A stretch of 64,000 nt of DNA from Manganitrophus sp963718695. Lineage in GTDB: Bacteria > Nitrospirota > Nitrospiria > SBBL01 > Manganitrophaceae. The notes beneath the pieces were generated by a model. That model ran no database searches. It saw nothing but the letters and a program-made list of their open reading frames with translations, and was not told where the DNA came from. Where the stretch lies: NCBI GenBank assembly GCA_963718695.1, contig OY970371.1, positions 2,480,001-2,544,000 of the forward strand, in the 5' to 3' direction. Positions 26,851-35,366 of this stretch are shown piece by piece; position 1 is the stretch's first letter; the number at the start of each line of letters is the position of its first letter. The position numbers and the translations under genes were made by a program.

Positions 26851-27485
26851 GCTGAAACCTCCTCTTTTCTGACACGACCTGGATGACGAATCTCTCTGAA
26901 TACACCATAGAGTTCACGATAGGGCAATTTAAAAAGAAGCCGAAGGGTCGGAATGATCATTCGGTATAACGGCAGCGCGAATTCCCCGACGAAACGATTC
27001 TCGCCCCAAAAATTCACCGCAAGATGAGCCCGCTTTATTCGGACCCCTTGAAAAGAACCGTAGCAGATCCCATTGATCATCGGATCGTCGAACGACAGAT
27101 CCAACCGAAGATGCGAGATCGAGAAGGCACGCAGCAGATCGAGCAGATAGCGGAAGGAAAGCTCGGCGAGCTCGATCATGAGGGAGCGGTGAGACAGCAG
27201 AATGGAAACGAACGAAGGTCGTTCTTCCTTTTCCTTTTCCTCCTCTCTTTCTTCGGGAGGCGGACCGGGGGGGGAGGCGGCCGGCTTCTCCTTTTTCGTT
27301 CGAAACCGAATACCGAAAAGTCCAATCTCCAGACGCTTGTCGGAAAGGCGGAACGCCAGGCTAAAGAAAAGCCATCGAACGGAAAATCGCTTCTCTTTGG
27401 AATCAACGGCAAAATAGAAGGGAATGACAAACAGGAGTACCGCAAGAACGGCGACGAACAGAACGACCACCCAGCCGATCGACAT
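26847..27485 (-). CDS. DUF2953 (YtfI-like) membrane protein
   Basis: 212 residues: one N-terminal membrane helix (IGWVVVLFVAVLAVLLFVIP), then FRLSDKRLEIGLFGIRF, a charged Pro/Glu/Lys linker (about residues 65-90) and a DUF2953 domain (LRLDLSFDDPMINGICYGS). Function unknown. The ATGA overlap with the gerW-like gene and the conserved pairing in Firmicutes suggest that the two proteins act together at the membrane. Confidence 0.82.
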   Translation of the reverse strand: MSIGWVVVLFVAVLAVLLFVIPFYFAVDSKEKRFSVRWLFFSLAFRLSDKRLEIGLFGIRFRTKKEKPAASPPGPPPEEREEEKEKEERPSFVSILLSHRSLMIELAELSFRYLLDLLRAFSISHLRLDLSFDDPMINGICYGSFQGVRIKRAHLAVNFWGENRFVGEFALPLYRMIIPTLRLLFKLPYRELYGVFREIRHPGRVRKEEVSA

Positions 27486-27581
27486 GATGGGAATCTCACC
27501 AGAGAAGGGGTTCGGGAAAAGAAATTAATTCAATATAACACAAACAGAAATCAAAAAGAAAGAAACACAGGGAAGAATGAC

Positions 27582-28112
27582 CTACCAGGCAACGCTGACA
27601 CGGGCGGGTTGGTTCGATCGATTCGTATAATAGATAAATCCGTTTTGACTGCCATAAAGATGAAGGTCCCGCGTGATGCGCACATCTTCTTTGCAGTAAA
27701 GAGCGATGCTGGCGAAGTTCCCTTCGCGGTACCATCGGATCGCCTTGAGACCATCGGCGGTCTTTCCCGATTTGAGGGTGGCCGCGGCAAGTCCGTCGAG
27801 CTTTGGACGAAATCCGAGGATCGGATGAAGATAGGTCATTAAGTCAAGCGTAGGGAGCGCAGAAAGGTTCACATCGGTATAAGGCGCGAGGACCGAATAA
27901 TCGAAACCGAGAATGTTGTACCCGATGACTCGGTCGGCCGCCCGCAGCTCGGAAATGAGCGCCGGGATATCCTCTTCTTCATATCCCCGGAACCGTTGGT
28001 CGCGCGTCGAATAGGTGACGCCGAATGAGAAACCCATCCGGTGTTTGTTTTCCCATCCTCCAACTTCTTCCGCACTCTTTTGCGTTTCGAGATCGAAGTA
28101 AACGATATTCAT
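27582..28112 (-). CDS. DEDD-type 3'-5' exonuclease-like (ribonuclease H-like) protein
   Basis: 176 residues from the ATG at 28112. It begins MNIVYFDLETQKSAEEVGGW, the DxE of motif I in DnaQ/YprB-like exonucleases. IGYNILGFDYSVLAPY fits motif II with its Asp, and CKEDVRITRDLHLYG fits motif III (an aspartate in a helix). It is a single-domain protein, shorter than helicase-fused versions. The family trims DNA or RNA ends; the precise substrate is unknown. The 3' end of an IS-A element lies 168 bp upstream of its start, so its promoter may be altered by the insertion. Confidence 0.78.
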   Translation of the reverse strand: MNIVYFDLETQKSAEEVGGWENKHRMGFSFGVTYSTRDQRFRGYEEEDIPALISELRAADRVIGYNILGFDYSVLAPYTDVNLSALPTLDLMTYLHPILGFRPKLDGLAAATLKSGKTADGLKAIRWYREGNFASIALYCKEDVRITRDLHLYGSQNGFIYYTNRSNQPARVSVAW

Positions 28113-28312
28113 CAGACCCCGGTCCGGTGAACATGAGATCATTGAAGAACAACTTCCGTGACTTTACGTAATTCTTATGATCCATGTCAAGAAATTCCTT
28201 ATCGCCGAGGATCTCTTGATGAGGGAGAAGAAGGATCACGTTCGGATGATTTCCCGGCAGGTCGATCTTTTCTTGTATTTGACCTTCCCCCCTTTTGTGT
28301 ACCAGTCTACAG

Positions 28313-29131
28313 TTAGCGTCCGGTCAGGCAAGGGATCATGACTGCTTGCTTGGTGACAAACTCCTGGGGAGTCATGTTACCCAGAGAGCTGTGTGGCCGA
28401 TTCTGGTTGTAGTCCAACCGCCAAGTCTCAATTTTCTGTCTTGCATCTAACAGATCGAAAAAAAGATGCTGATTGAGGCACTCATCGCGAAAGCGTCCAT
28501 TGAAGCTCTCAATATAGGCATTCTGATACGGCTTGCCCGGTTCAATGTAATGCAGCTTCACTCCATTCTGGTGTGCCCATTGATCGAGCAGTCTTCCCGC
28601 AAACTCCGGCCCATTATCTGTACAGAGCACTTGGGGTAATCCTCGCTGCTGCACCAATTGGTCTAAAAACCTTGTCACCTGAGCGCCCCCGATAGAGCTG
28701 TCCACATAAATCCCGGGACACTCCCGAGAATAATCGTCCACCACCGTTAAGCAGCGAATCCGTCTTCCATCAACCAAGACATCTGAGACAAAATCTAACG
28801 ACCACCGAGCATTGACCGCTTGAGCTGCAACCAGTGGCACTCGCAATGCAGACACGCGCTTTCGCGGGGACCTTCTGCGCAAAGACAGCCGCTCTTGTCG
28901 ATAGAGTCTCTCCACGCGCTTGTGATTGACATGATATCCCTCCCGCCTCAGTAGAACACATAGGCGAGGGCTTCCGTAGCGTGGCCGCAGCGCCGCCAAC
29001 TCTAGAAGCCTTAGCCGAAGCACTTCATCCCGATTGGCACTTCTCTGATAATGGAAGCTTGATCGCGTCATCCCGATCAGCCGGCAGGCTCGACGCTCTG
29101 AGAACCCATACACTTGCATCGAATGCTTCAC
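28313..29131 (-). CDS. IS-A transposase OrfB (DDE integrase domain)
   Basis: 272 residues in its own frame. HTH_21-like region GFSERRACRLIGMTRSSFHYQ, then an rve catalytic core with the first Asp in RWSLDFVSDVLVDGRRIR, the second in LCTDNGPEFAG and the Glu in AYIESFNGRFRDECLNQHLF. It is normally made as an OrfAB fusion by a -1 frameshift on A AAA AAG at 29161-29167. After the slip, the frame reads KKVLRPVARREIVKHSM without interruption into OrfB. Confidence 0.95.
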   Translation of the reverse strand: MKHSMQVYGFSERRACRLIGMTRSSFHYQRSANRDEVLRLRLLELAALRPRYGSPRLCVLLRREGYHVNHKRVERLYRQERLSLRRRSPRKRVSALRVPLVAAQAVNARWSLDFVSDVLVDGRRIRCLTVVDDYSRECPGIYVDSSIGGAQVTRFLDQLVQQRGLPQVLCTDNGPEFAGRLLDQWAHQNGVKLHYIEPGKPYQNAYIESFNGRFRDECLNQHLFFDLLDARQKIETWRLDYNQNRPHSSLGNMTPQEFVTKQAVMIPCLTGR

Positions 29132-29154
29132 AATCTCACGTCGCGCTACCGGCC

Positions 29155-29418
29155 TTAGAACTTTTTTGCCAACACATCCTTCAGCGCCACCAAATCCAGC
29201 GCCTGTTCAGCGACCAACTGCTTGAGCCGACGGTTCTCCTCCTCCAGTTGCCGAAGCCGACGCACTTCGCTGACTGCCATGCCGTTGTACTTCGTCCGCC
29301 AAGTGTAAAACGTCGCATCCGAGATCCCGTATTTGCGACAAATCTCTAGCACCTTCAATCCCGCCTGCTGCTCCCTCAAAATCGAAAGAATCTGCTCCTC
29401 AGAAAATCGCTTCTTCAT
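29155..29418 (-). CDS. IS-A transposase OrfA (HTH_Tnp_1)
   Basis: 87 residues: MKKRFSEEQILSILREQQAG helix-turn-helix, then a leucine-zipper-like coiled coil (VRRLRQLEEENRRLKQLVAEQ). The end of the gene carries the heptamer A AAA AAG in the correct phase for -1 slippage into OrfB. Confidence 0.95.
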   Translation of the reverse strand: MKKRFSEEQILSILREQQAGLKVLEICRKYGISDATFYTWRTKYNGMAVSEVRRLRQLEEENRRLKQLVAEQALDLVALKDVLAKKF

Positions 29419-29668
29419 CTGCTCCCTCCAGGACCTGCCTCAATCGGAAGCTAGATTATAACTGGTACAGTTTTCGGGGGAAAGGTCATATTGCAAGATC
29501 GAACTCCATCCGATATAGTACCCATCTTGAGTAAAGTCACGCTCTTTGCTTTTCTAAAACGATGGTGGACAAAATTGCACCTATCTTATAAAATGAATTT
29601 GATGTCCTACTTCAAATATTCATCAAAACCCGAATCGACCAATTGAACCGGATGAGGACTCCCGACAA

Positions 29669-30397
29669 ATGAAGGTGATTGCCGCAGGGTTAACCGATGT
29701 AGGTTGTGTCCGTCGATCCAATGAAGACAGCTATGGACTCTTTCCGGAGCATAGCCTCTACATTGTGGCCGACGGAATGGGAGGCCATGCGGCAGGCGAA
29801 GTCGCCAGCAAAATGGCGGTTGAGCTGATCAAGGAATTTTTCTCCTCCACGGAAATTACGGAACAGACGGAAGAGATGAAATTGGCCCGAGCCATCAACC
29901 ACGCGAATCAAAGAATTCACGAGGCGGGTGAAAAAGACGCCGCGCTCAGCGGGATGGGAACCACGGTCGTCACCGTCATCGCCCGAAGCGAGGAGATGCT
30001 CATCGGCTTCGTCGGCGACAGCCGGGTCTACCTCCACCAGAATAATAAGACGCAACAACTGACGCAAGATCACTCGTTGGTGAACGAGTATGTCCGAAAG
30101 GGCCTCCTCACCCCCGAAGCGGCGGAGCGTCATCCGCTCAAACATGTCATCAGCCGCGCGCTCGGCACCAGTCCCGCCGTGGAGGTGGAAACCGTTCGGA
30201 GAACCCCGGCCTCCGGGGATATTCTTCTGCTCTGTTCGGACGGTCTCAGCAACAAGCTGACCCTTGAAGAAATCAATACCATCCTGACACAAACACGGGA
30301 TAATCTCGAAAAGACATGCAGCGCCCTCATTGAAAAAGCGAAAGAAAAAGGGGGCGAAGACAACATCACGGCCATTTTGATCGGTTATCGTTCGTAA
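29669..30397 (+). CDS. PP2C-type serine/threonine protein phosphatase
   Basis: 242 residues, the length of bacterial Stp/PrpC enzymes. Metal-binding aspartates lie in the RRSNEDSYGL segment and in DGMGGH (residues 35-40); GFVGDSRVYL, LTQDHSLVNEYV, and the C-terminal LLCSDGLSNKL and GGEDNITAILI complete the PPM motif set. It would dephosphorylate Ser/Thr of cytoplasmic proteins. The NtrC-like regulator gene follows 69 bp downstream on the same strand. IS-A lies 180 bp upstream, separating this gene from whatever preceded it. Confidence 0.93.
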   Translation: MKVIAAGLTDVGCVRRSNEDSYGLFPEHSLYIVADGMGGHAAGEVASKMAVELIKEFFSSTEITEQTEEMKLARAINHANQRIHEAGEKDAALSGMGTTVVTVIARSEEMLIGFVGDSRVYLHQNNKTQQLTQDHSLVNEYVRKGLLTPEAAERHPLKHVISRALGTSPAVEVETVRRTPASGDILLLCSDGLSNKLTLEEINTILTQTRDNLEKTCSALIEKAKEKGGEDNITAILIGYRS

Positions 30398-30466
30398 TCC
30401 GGTCTCCCCTTCCCCATTCCATCAGCAGAGGAAGAGGTCGGGCGGCTCCCCCTACCTCCCAAACAG

Positions 30467-31849
30467 ATGAAAAAGATTCTCGTCATTGATGATGAGATCA
30501 GCGTTCAAGTCTCTTTCCGGAATTTCTTGAAGAAAGAGTACCTCCTTCTTTTTGCCTCGGACGGTGAAGAAGGGGTCCGGCGTTTTCAGGACGCCTCTCC
30601 CGATCTCATTCTCCTCGATCTGATCATGCCGCGAATGGATGGAATGACGGCGCTCAAGCGGATTCGGGAGGCCGACGAAAAAATTCCAATCATTATGCTC
30701 ACCGCGACGCGGACGATCAAAACGGCGGTCGAAGCGATCAAGGCCGGGGCCGATGACTATCTGACCAAGCCGTTTGACCTGGAAGAGCTCAAATGGCTGT
30801 TGGATAAGACCCTCTCCAATCACGATCTTGAAAAAGAGGTACAGGCCCTTCGAACGGAAGTCTCCAAGCGGTACGGGTATGAGAACATCATCGGCAACAG
30901 CCGGGCGATACAGGAGGTCTTTGAAAAAGTCAGACATGTCACCGATACGAAAACAACCGTCCTCCTGCTGGGCGAAAGCGGAACCGGGAAGGAGCTGGTC
31001 GCCAAGGCGCTTCATTACAACAGCAGCCGGCGGCATCAGCCGTTCATGGCGATTAATTGCGCCGCCATTCCCGAGACCCTTCTGGAGACCGAGCTCTTCG
31101 GTCATGAGCGCGGGGCGTTCACCGATGCGCAGTCCCGCCGGATCGGACGGTTCGAGCAAGCCCATCGGGGAACCCTCTTCCTCGACGAGGTGGCCGAGCT
31201 CTCCCTCCCCTGCCAAGCCAAAATCCTCCGCGCCCTGGAAGAACGCAAGTTTATGCGGGTCGGCGGATCGGACGTGATCGAGGCCGATGTCCGGGTCATC
31301 GCAGCCACCAATAAAAACCTGGAAGAGGAGATCCGCAAGGGACGCTTTCGCGAAGATCTCTATTACCGGATTAATGTCATTCCAATCTCCCTCCCCCCGC
31401 TCCGGCAACGGAAGGAAGATATCCCTCTCCTGATCAAGCACTTCCTCGACAAGAAATCAGCGGCGGAAGGCGTCCCCCCTAAATCGATCACGCCGGAGGC
31501 GATGGAAGTTCTCTCTTGTTATGAATGGCCGGGGAATGTCCGCGAGATGGAGAATCTGATCGAGCAGATGGTCACCCTCTCCTCCTCTCAACAGATTGAT
31601 CTAGACGATATCCCTCTCGCGATCCGAAGGAGACGGGGCCCCTCCGCCCTGAATGAATCGACCCCTTTTAAGGAGCTGCCCTTGGAAGAGGCGGTCGCGC
31701 AGCTTGAGCGGGAGATGATTTCACACGCTCTTGAGCAGAGCCGCCATGTTCAGACCCGCGCGGCAAAGCTGCTCGGCATCTCGCGGCGGCAGTTAAAATA
31801 CAAGATGGATGCGCTTGGCTTGAGTGGAAAAGAAGAGGAAAAAGATTAA
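30467..31849 (+). CDS. NtrC-family sigma-54 dependent response regulator
   Basis: 460 residues with three domains. Receiver (1-120): acidic pocket Asp8/Asp9, phospho-acceptor Asp51 in LILLDLIMP, TKPFD lysine near 102. AAA+ (about 145-380): Walker A GESGTGKE, sigma-54 contact loop GAFTDA (variant of GAFTGA), Walker B LFLDEVAELS, arginine finger region REDLYYRINV. Fis-type HTH at the end (AAKLLGISRRQLKYKMD). It activates -24/-12 promoters after phosphorylation. No histidine kinase gene is adjacent; the PP2C gene upstream is its only signalling neighbour. A candidate sigma-54 target, the pilin, is in this window, but a link is not shown. Confidence 0.93.
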   Translation: MKKILVIDDEISVQVSFRNFLKKEYLLLFASDGEEGVRRFQDASPDLILLDLIMPRMDGMTALKRIREADEKIPIIMLTATRTIKTAVEAIKAGADDYLTKPFDLEELKWLLDKTLSNHDLEKEVQALRTEVSKRYGYENIIGNSRAIQEVFEKVRHVTDTKTTVLLLGESGTGKELVAKALHYNSSRRHQPFMAINCAAIPETLLETELFGHERGAFTDAQSRRIGRFEQAHRGTLFLDEVAELSLPCQAKILRALEERKFMRVGGSDVIEADVRVIAATNKNLEEEIRKGRFREDLYYRINVIPISLPPLRQRKEDIPLLIKHFLDKKSAAEGVPPKSITPEAMEVLSCYEWPGNVREMENLIEQMVTLSSSQQIDLDDIPLAIRRRRGPSALNESTPFKELPLEEAVAQLEREMISHALEQSRHVQTRAAKLLGISRRQLKYKMDALGLSGKEEEKD

Positions 31850-31912
31850 AAAACCTTGAACGAATGCATTCAGAATTCTAAAACGCCGCAATCCGAAACC
31901 CGCATTCCGTCA

Positions 31913-32515
31913 TTATTTCTCCCCCTTCCCTGAACCGAGGAGTCTCTCCACATATTTTCCGATCAGATCACTCTCCAGATTCACAGGGAAGCCGATTCCC
32001 TTCAGCCCCAGTGTCGTGGCCTTGGCGGTATGAGGAATAATCGAAACCGACAGACCCCGATCGGTCAGGGTATTGATGGTGAGACTCACGCCGTCGATGG
32101 CGATCGACCCTTTTTTGATGCAGTACTTCAAAATCTCCGCCGGCGCCTCAAGGGTCAGAATGATCGCATTCTCTTCCTGTTTTCGATCGCGGATCACCCC
32201 CACCCCTTCGACATGCCCGGAGACAAGATGCCCGCCGATCCGATCCATAATCCGCATCGCCCGTTCTAAATTAACGGGATCTCCGACCTTCAGGCCGCCG
32301 AGGGTGGTCACCCGCGCCGTCTCCGGGGAGAGATCGACGGTGAATCCGCTCTCAATCAACGCCGTCGCCGTGGTGCAGACCCCGTCGACCGTCACGCTGT
32401 CGCCGACCTCAAATTCTTCGAGGACCGCCTTCGCCAAGAGGGTCAGACGGATCGACTGGATATTCCGATCGATCGCCTTCACCACGCCGATTTCTTCGAT
32501 AATTCCGGTAAACAT
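31913..32515 (-). CDS. ribE: Riboflavin synthase, alpha chain
   Basis: 200 residues from the ATG at 32515; the open frame extends upstream through a hairpin repeat, but MFTGIIEEIG is the universal start. Two lumazine-binding domains (about 1-97 and 98-195), each with an internal SLTI/GVCTT-type binding strand (VDGVCTTAT, IDGVSLTINTL). The trimer converts two lumazines into riboflavin plus pyrimidine. It follows the esterase-like gene and ribD on the same strand, so the rib genes are linked but interrupted. No FMN riboswitch was recognised. Confidence 0.95.
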   Translation of the reverse strand: MFTGIIEEIGVVKAIDRNIQSIRLTLLAKAVLEEFEVGDSVTVDGVCTTATALIESGFTVDLSPETARVTTLGGLKVGDPVNLERAMRIMDRIGGHLVSGHVEGVGVIRDRKQEENAIILTLEAPAEILKYCIKKGSIAIDGVSLTINTLTDRGLSVSIIPHTAKATTLGLKGIGFPVNLESDLIGKYVERLLGSGKGEK

Positions 32516-32537
32516 GTCTTTTCCTGGAAAAGTTGTC

Positions 32538-32610
32538 GGGACAGGAATGTCCCTCCCACCAAGAAAGGTTTGTCTATTTCTTTTTCTTGTGGGAGGGATC
32601 TCCAGATCCC
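32538..32610. repeat. Compound palindromic intergenic repeat (REP-like)
   Basis: Three nested symmetries: hairpin GGGACA-4-TGTCCC (32538-32553), hairpin GGGATCT-2-AGATCCC (32595-32610), and a longer inverted repeat of TCCCTCCCAC (from 32550) with GTGGGAGGGA (ending 32598). It lies between the esterase-like gene and ribE and may act as a terminator or mRNA-processing site. Confidence 0.6.
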
Positions 32611-32618
32611 GATTCATT

Positions 32619-33938
32619 TCACTTCTGCCTCTTCAGATCAATTGTCACCGAGGCCGTATAAAGGGCGCCGCGATCCTCTCTTCGCTTCGCCTCTTTCAGG
32701 AGCGGAGCGATCCCTTCCGAGAGCCGCCCCTCGAAGCTTTTTTGACCGTTCGTATAGACCACTACCGGCTTTGTAAAATCAATCAGGCGGCGATTGAAGA
32801 AGAGGGTGTACCTCTCGACCCGCTCACTCTTCACGTCGACCCGGTTGTCTTTGACCTCGGCGATCAGCGAAGGGAACGCCCCCTGCTTCACCCGATCCGC
32901 ATCCTCTTCATCGAAAATCGATCCGAAGACGCTGGCGACCTCCCCCTCGGCCTGATTGATCTCGGTCCAGTAAAAGGGCTGCAAGTGCTCCGAATCTCGA
33001 ATCGAGACCACCCGGGCCGGATAGGGCTCCCGGCGCTGCCCGTCGAACCAGGTCACCAGCTCCGGCAGCTCCTCCCTCGGGAAAAAATGCCCCCCCGCCA
33101 TCGGATGCAGGCGGTCGTGCTCGCGATAGGTGTAAGGAATCTGCTGCTCTTTCAGATACTCGCTGATCTTTCGGGAGAGGATCACCGGCATCACCTCATC
33201 CTGGGCGCCGTGGACGATATAAATTCCGGTCGAGGAAAAATTCCGGAGAAAGGGAAAGATCTCATCGGGAATCCCGGCCGCCATCGGGGAGATCGCTGCA
33301 AACCGATCGGCATGAAACATGCCGATCAGATAGGCCCCGATTCCGCCGTTCGACATGCCGGTGAGGTAGACGCGGTCGGGATCGATGTGGTACTTCGATC
33401 GAACGTTCTCAATCATCGCCATCACCAGCGCCTCCCCTTCCGGGGTCCACCATGCTCCCCCCATCATCGTCGGACAGGCGAGGATCGATTTTTCCCCCAG
33501 GCGCGTCTGCCATCGCTCGAGATAACTGTCTCCGGTGAAACCGGCCCCATGGAGACAGACGATCAGCGGGTACGCGGTGGCCGGATCGTAGCTCTCCGGA
33601 ACGTAGAGCGCATAGTCGGCCGGCTCCCCTTTCACTTTGAGATCGAGATGAAGCGCCCCGACGTTCGGATCGGGCGGATAAATGCCGCTTTGAATCGCCT
33701 GTTCGATCCGCCCGACGGTGACCCCCTTCTTGATTTGGATCTCTTTGAGCAGGGCCTCTGATTGATTTGGATCTTCCGAGGCCAAGTACTGTTGGACCAA
33801 CGGATTGAGATCTTCCTGAGACAACGCCTGATCGGCCGCCGAAGCGGGATCAGCCGGGGAAGAAGGGGAAACATGTTGTGATGGAACACATGCGGAACAG
33901 AGTATCCAGAAGAGAATCCAAACGCGAATCGGACTCAT
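32619..33938 (-). CDS. Alpha/beta-hydrolase lipoprotein, PHB depolymerase/esterase-like
   Basis: 439 residues. N-terminal signal with lipobox LCSACVPS predicts a lipoprotein. After a 90-residue spacer, the hydrolase core shows LIVCLHGAGFTGDSYL (oxyanion region), the nucleophile elbow GMSNGG (Ser), VHGAQDEVMP (Asp) and HPMAGGHFFPREE (His). The family includes polyhydroxybutyrate depolymerases and feruloyl-type esterases; the substrate cannot be assigned. The last 120 residues form an extra beta-rich domain. The start overlaps the ribD stop by 4 bp, although no riboflavin role is evident. Confidence 0.83.
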   Translation of the reverse strand: MSPIRVWILFWILCSACVPSQHVSPSSPADPASAADQALSQEDLNPLVQQYLASEDPNQSEALLKEIQIKKGVTVGRIEQAIQSGIYPPDPNVGALHLDLKVKGEPADYALYVPESYDPATAYPLIVCLHGAGFTGDSYLERWQTRLGEKSILACPTMMGGAWWTPEGEALVMAMIENVRSKYHIDPDRVYLTGMSNGGIGAYLIGMFHADRFAAISPMAAGIPDEIFPFLRNFSSTGIYIVHGAQDEVMPVILSRKISEYLKEQQIPYTYREHDRLHPMAGGHFFPREELPELVTWFDGQRREPYPARVVSIRDSEHLQPFYWTEINQAEGEVASVFGSIFDEEDADRVKQGAFPSLIAEVKDNRVDVKSERVERYTLFFNRRLIDFTKPVVVYTNGQKSFEGRLSEGIAPLLKEAKRREDRGALYTASVTIDLKRQK

Positions 33939-35056
33939 GAACGACCTCCCCTTCCATTTTTTTTCAGATAACCTTCAATCCGAAAGTCTTCTCCACTCTT
34001 TTGAACCCGAACCTCCTCCAGAAGGAGCGCCTCTCCGAGACTTGGGATCGCCTTCCCCGCGACCGCGCTTCGGGCGTCCTCTCCGCAGAGAAGTTTCGGG
34101 GCGACATAAAAAATCACTTTGTCGACCACGCCGGCCCGCAGCGCCATCCCATTGACCCTTCCCCCCCCTTCGATGAGCACACTGGTAATCCCCGCCTTTC
34201 CCAGCCGCTCGAAAATATCGTCGAAGGAGATTTTTTTATTCGCCTGAGGAAGAAGCGCCACCTGGACGCCGGCCTTCTCCAGTTTCCGAATTTTCTCGGC
34301 GGAGGCCGAGGCGGTGGTGATCAAGAAAGTCGGCGCCTCCGAGATGGAGGTCACCAGCTTCGCTTTCAGAGGAATTCTGAGATTGGGATCGATGACGATC
34401 CGGATCGGATTTTTCATCCGGGGTCGCCGCGCCGTGAGCATCGGATCGTCGGCCAGAACGGTCCCGATTCCGATCATCACCGCATTGACCTCCGAGCGGA
34501 GGTGATGGACCTCCAATCGCGCCCTCTCTCCGGTAATCCAACGCGACGATCCGTCGGCGGTCGCGATTCGACCGTCGAGGGTCATGGCAACCTTGAGGAT
34601 CACGAACGGCTTCTGGGTGGTGATGTATTTAATAAAGACCTCGTTGAGCCGCCCGGCCTCTTCTCGGAGGACCCCTTCTGTGACCTCCACCCCCGCTTTC
34701 CGCAGAAGCGCCACCCCCCGGCCCGAGACCAGCGGGTTCGGATCGGACATGGCGGCGACGACCCGCCGGACACCGCTTTTTAAGAGGGCGTCGGTGCAGG
34801 GGGGAGTTCGCTTTTCCGTATGGCAGCAGGGCTCAAGGTTGGTGTAAAGGGTCGCCCCCTTCGCTCTCTTCCCGGCCTGATTGAGGGCGATCACCTCGGC
34901 GTGTGGGGTGCCGGGACCGGCATGAAACCCTTCTCCGACGATGGCGCCGTTTTTGACGACCACCGCCCCGACCATCGGATTGGGGGAAGTTTTCCCCCGT
35001 CCCCTCCGGGCCAGGCGAAGCGCTCGTTTCATATAGTCAACGTCTGTTTTCGGCAT
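33935..35056 (-). CDS. ribD: Bifunctional pyrimidine deaminase/reductase RibD
   Basis: 373 residues from the ATG at 35056 (MPKTDVDYMKRALRLARRG aligns with known RibD starts); longer open sequence upstream is not coding-like. The deaminase domain has the zinc set HAEVIAL and PCCHTEKRTPPC; the reductase domain begins near residue 150 with KVAMTLDGRIATADGSSRWI. It carries out the second and third steps of riboflavin synthesis. A very good -35/-10 pair places the transcript start at or next to the ATG, and no Shine-Dalgarno is present, so the mRNA may be leaderless. Confidence 0.94.
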   Translation of the reverse strand: MPKTDVDYMKRALRLARRGRGKTSPNPMVGAVVVKNGAIVGEGFHAGPGTPHAEVIALNQAGKRAKGATLYTNLEPCCHTEKRTPPCTDALLKSGVRRVVAAMSDPNPLVSGRGVALLRKAGVEVTEGVLREEAGRLNEVFIKYITTQKPFVILKVAMTLDGRIATADGSSRWITGERARLEVHHLRSEVNAVMIGIGTVLADDPMLTARRPRMKNPIRIVIDPNLRIPLKAKLVTSISEAPTFLITTASASAEKIRKLEKAGVQVALLPQANKKISFDDIFERLGKAGITSVLIEGGGRVNGMALRAGVVDKVIFYVAPKLLCGEDARSAVAGKAIPSLGEALLLEEVRVQKSGEDFRIEGYLKKNGRGGRS

Positions 35057-35063
35057 GACCGTT

Positions 35064-35092
35064 ACTATATAAGCGGGCTGCGCCGATGTCAA
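35064..35092 (-). promoter_or_regulatory. Sigma-70 promoter of ribD, predicted leaderless transcript
   Basis: On the minus strand TTGACA (35087-35092), 17-base spacer, TATAGT (35064-35069). A start 6-8 bases downstream coincides with the ribD ATG at 35056. Confidence 0.65.
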
Positions 35093-35244
35093 ATTGATCA
35101 ATGAGATATTACCTTTAGGATAGCATCTAGAGATAAAGAGAAACAATAGCGGTTTGATCTCAGTAAAGTTTTGCCAAGCACCTTCCGGCGCATCCATACA
35201 CCGACCTTCTACCCATTGCACTTCACGTTCAGGTAAAAAACCAC

Positions 35245-35273
35245 TTGATGTTTTTCCGACGTTTTCATATAGT
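35245..35273 (+). promoter_or_regulatory. Sigma-70 promoter of the SIR2-herA operon
   Basis: TTGATG (35245-35250), 17-base spacer, TATAGT (35268-35273), about 94 bases before the SIR2 start. The rest of the 310-bp space between ribD and this gene is AT-rich and holds no gene. Confidence 0.55.
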
Positions 35274-35366
35274 GACTTCGGTTTATCCCGCAGGAGAACA
35301 CCGTAAGAAAAAAGAGTTTCAGAGATAATTGTTATTAAACCAATCTTTGGATAAAGCTGACCTCTT

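Larger units (their letters stand above)
28280..29488 (-). mobile_element. IS3-family element, IS407-like group (IS-A), intact
   Basis: 1209 bp with imperfect terminal inverted repeats beginning TGACCTT and continuing to TGTACCAGT, and a perfect 4-bp target duplication TATT (28276-28279 and 29489-29492). The IS407 group typically makes 4-bp duplications. It carries orfA and orfB on the minus strand. A second copy, split and partly inverted, lies at 41667-44197. Confidence 0.95.

Noticed and set aside
28113..28279. Minus-strand reading frame upstream of the exonuclease-like gene, cut by IS-A
   Set aside because: Short, continues only in a different frame, and joins nothing on the far side of the IS after removal of the TATT duplication.
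29560..29585. TGGACAAAATTGCA upstream of the PP2C gene as a sigma-54 site
   Set aside because: GG-to-GC spacing is 8 bases, not 10, so it does not fit a -24/-12 promoter.
32500..35100. FMN riboswitch in front of ribE or ribD
   Set aside because: No RFN-type conserved segments were found; the ribD leader appears to be only one or two bases long.
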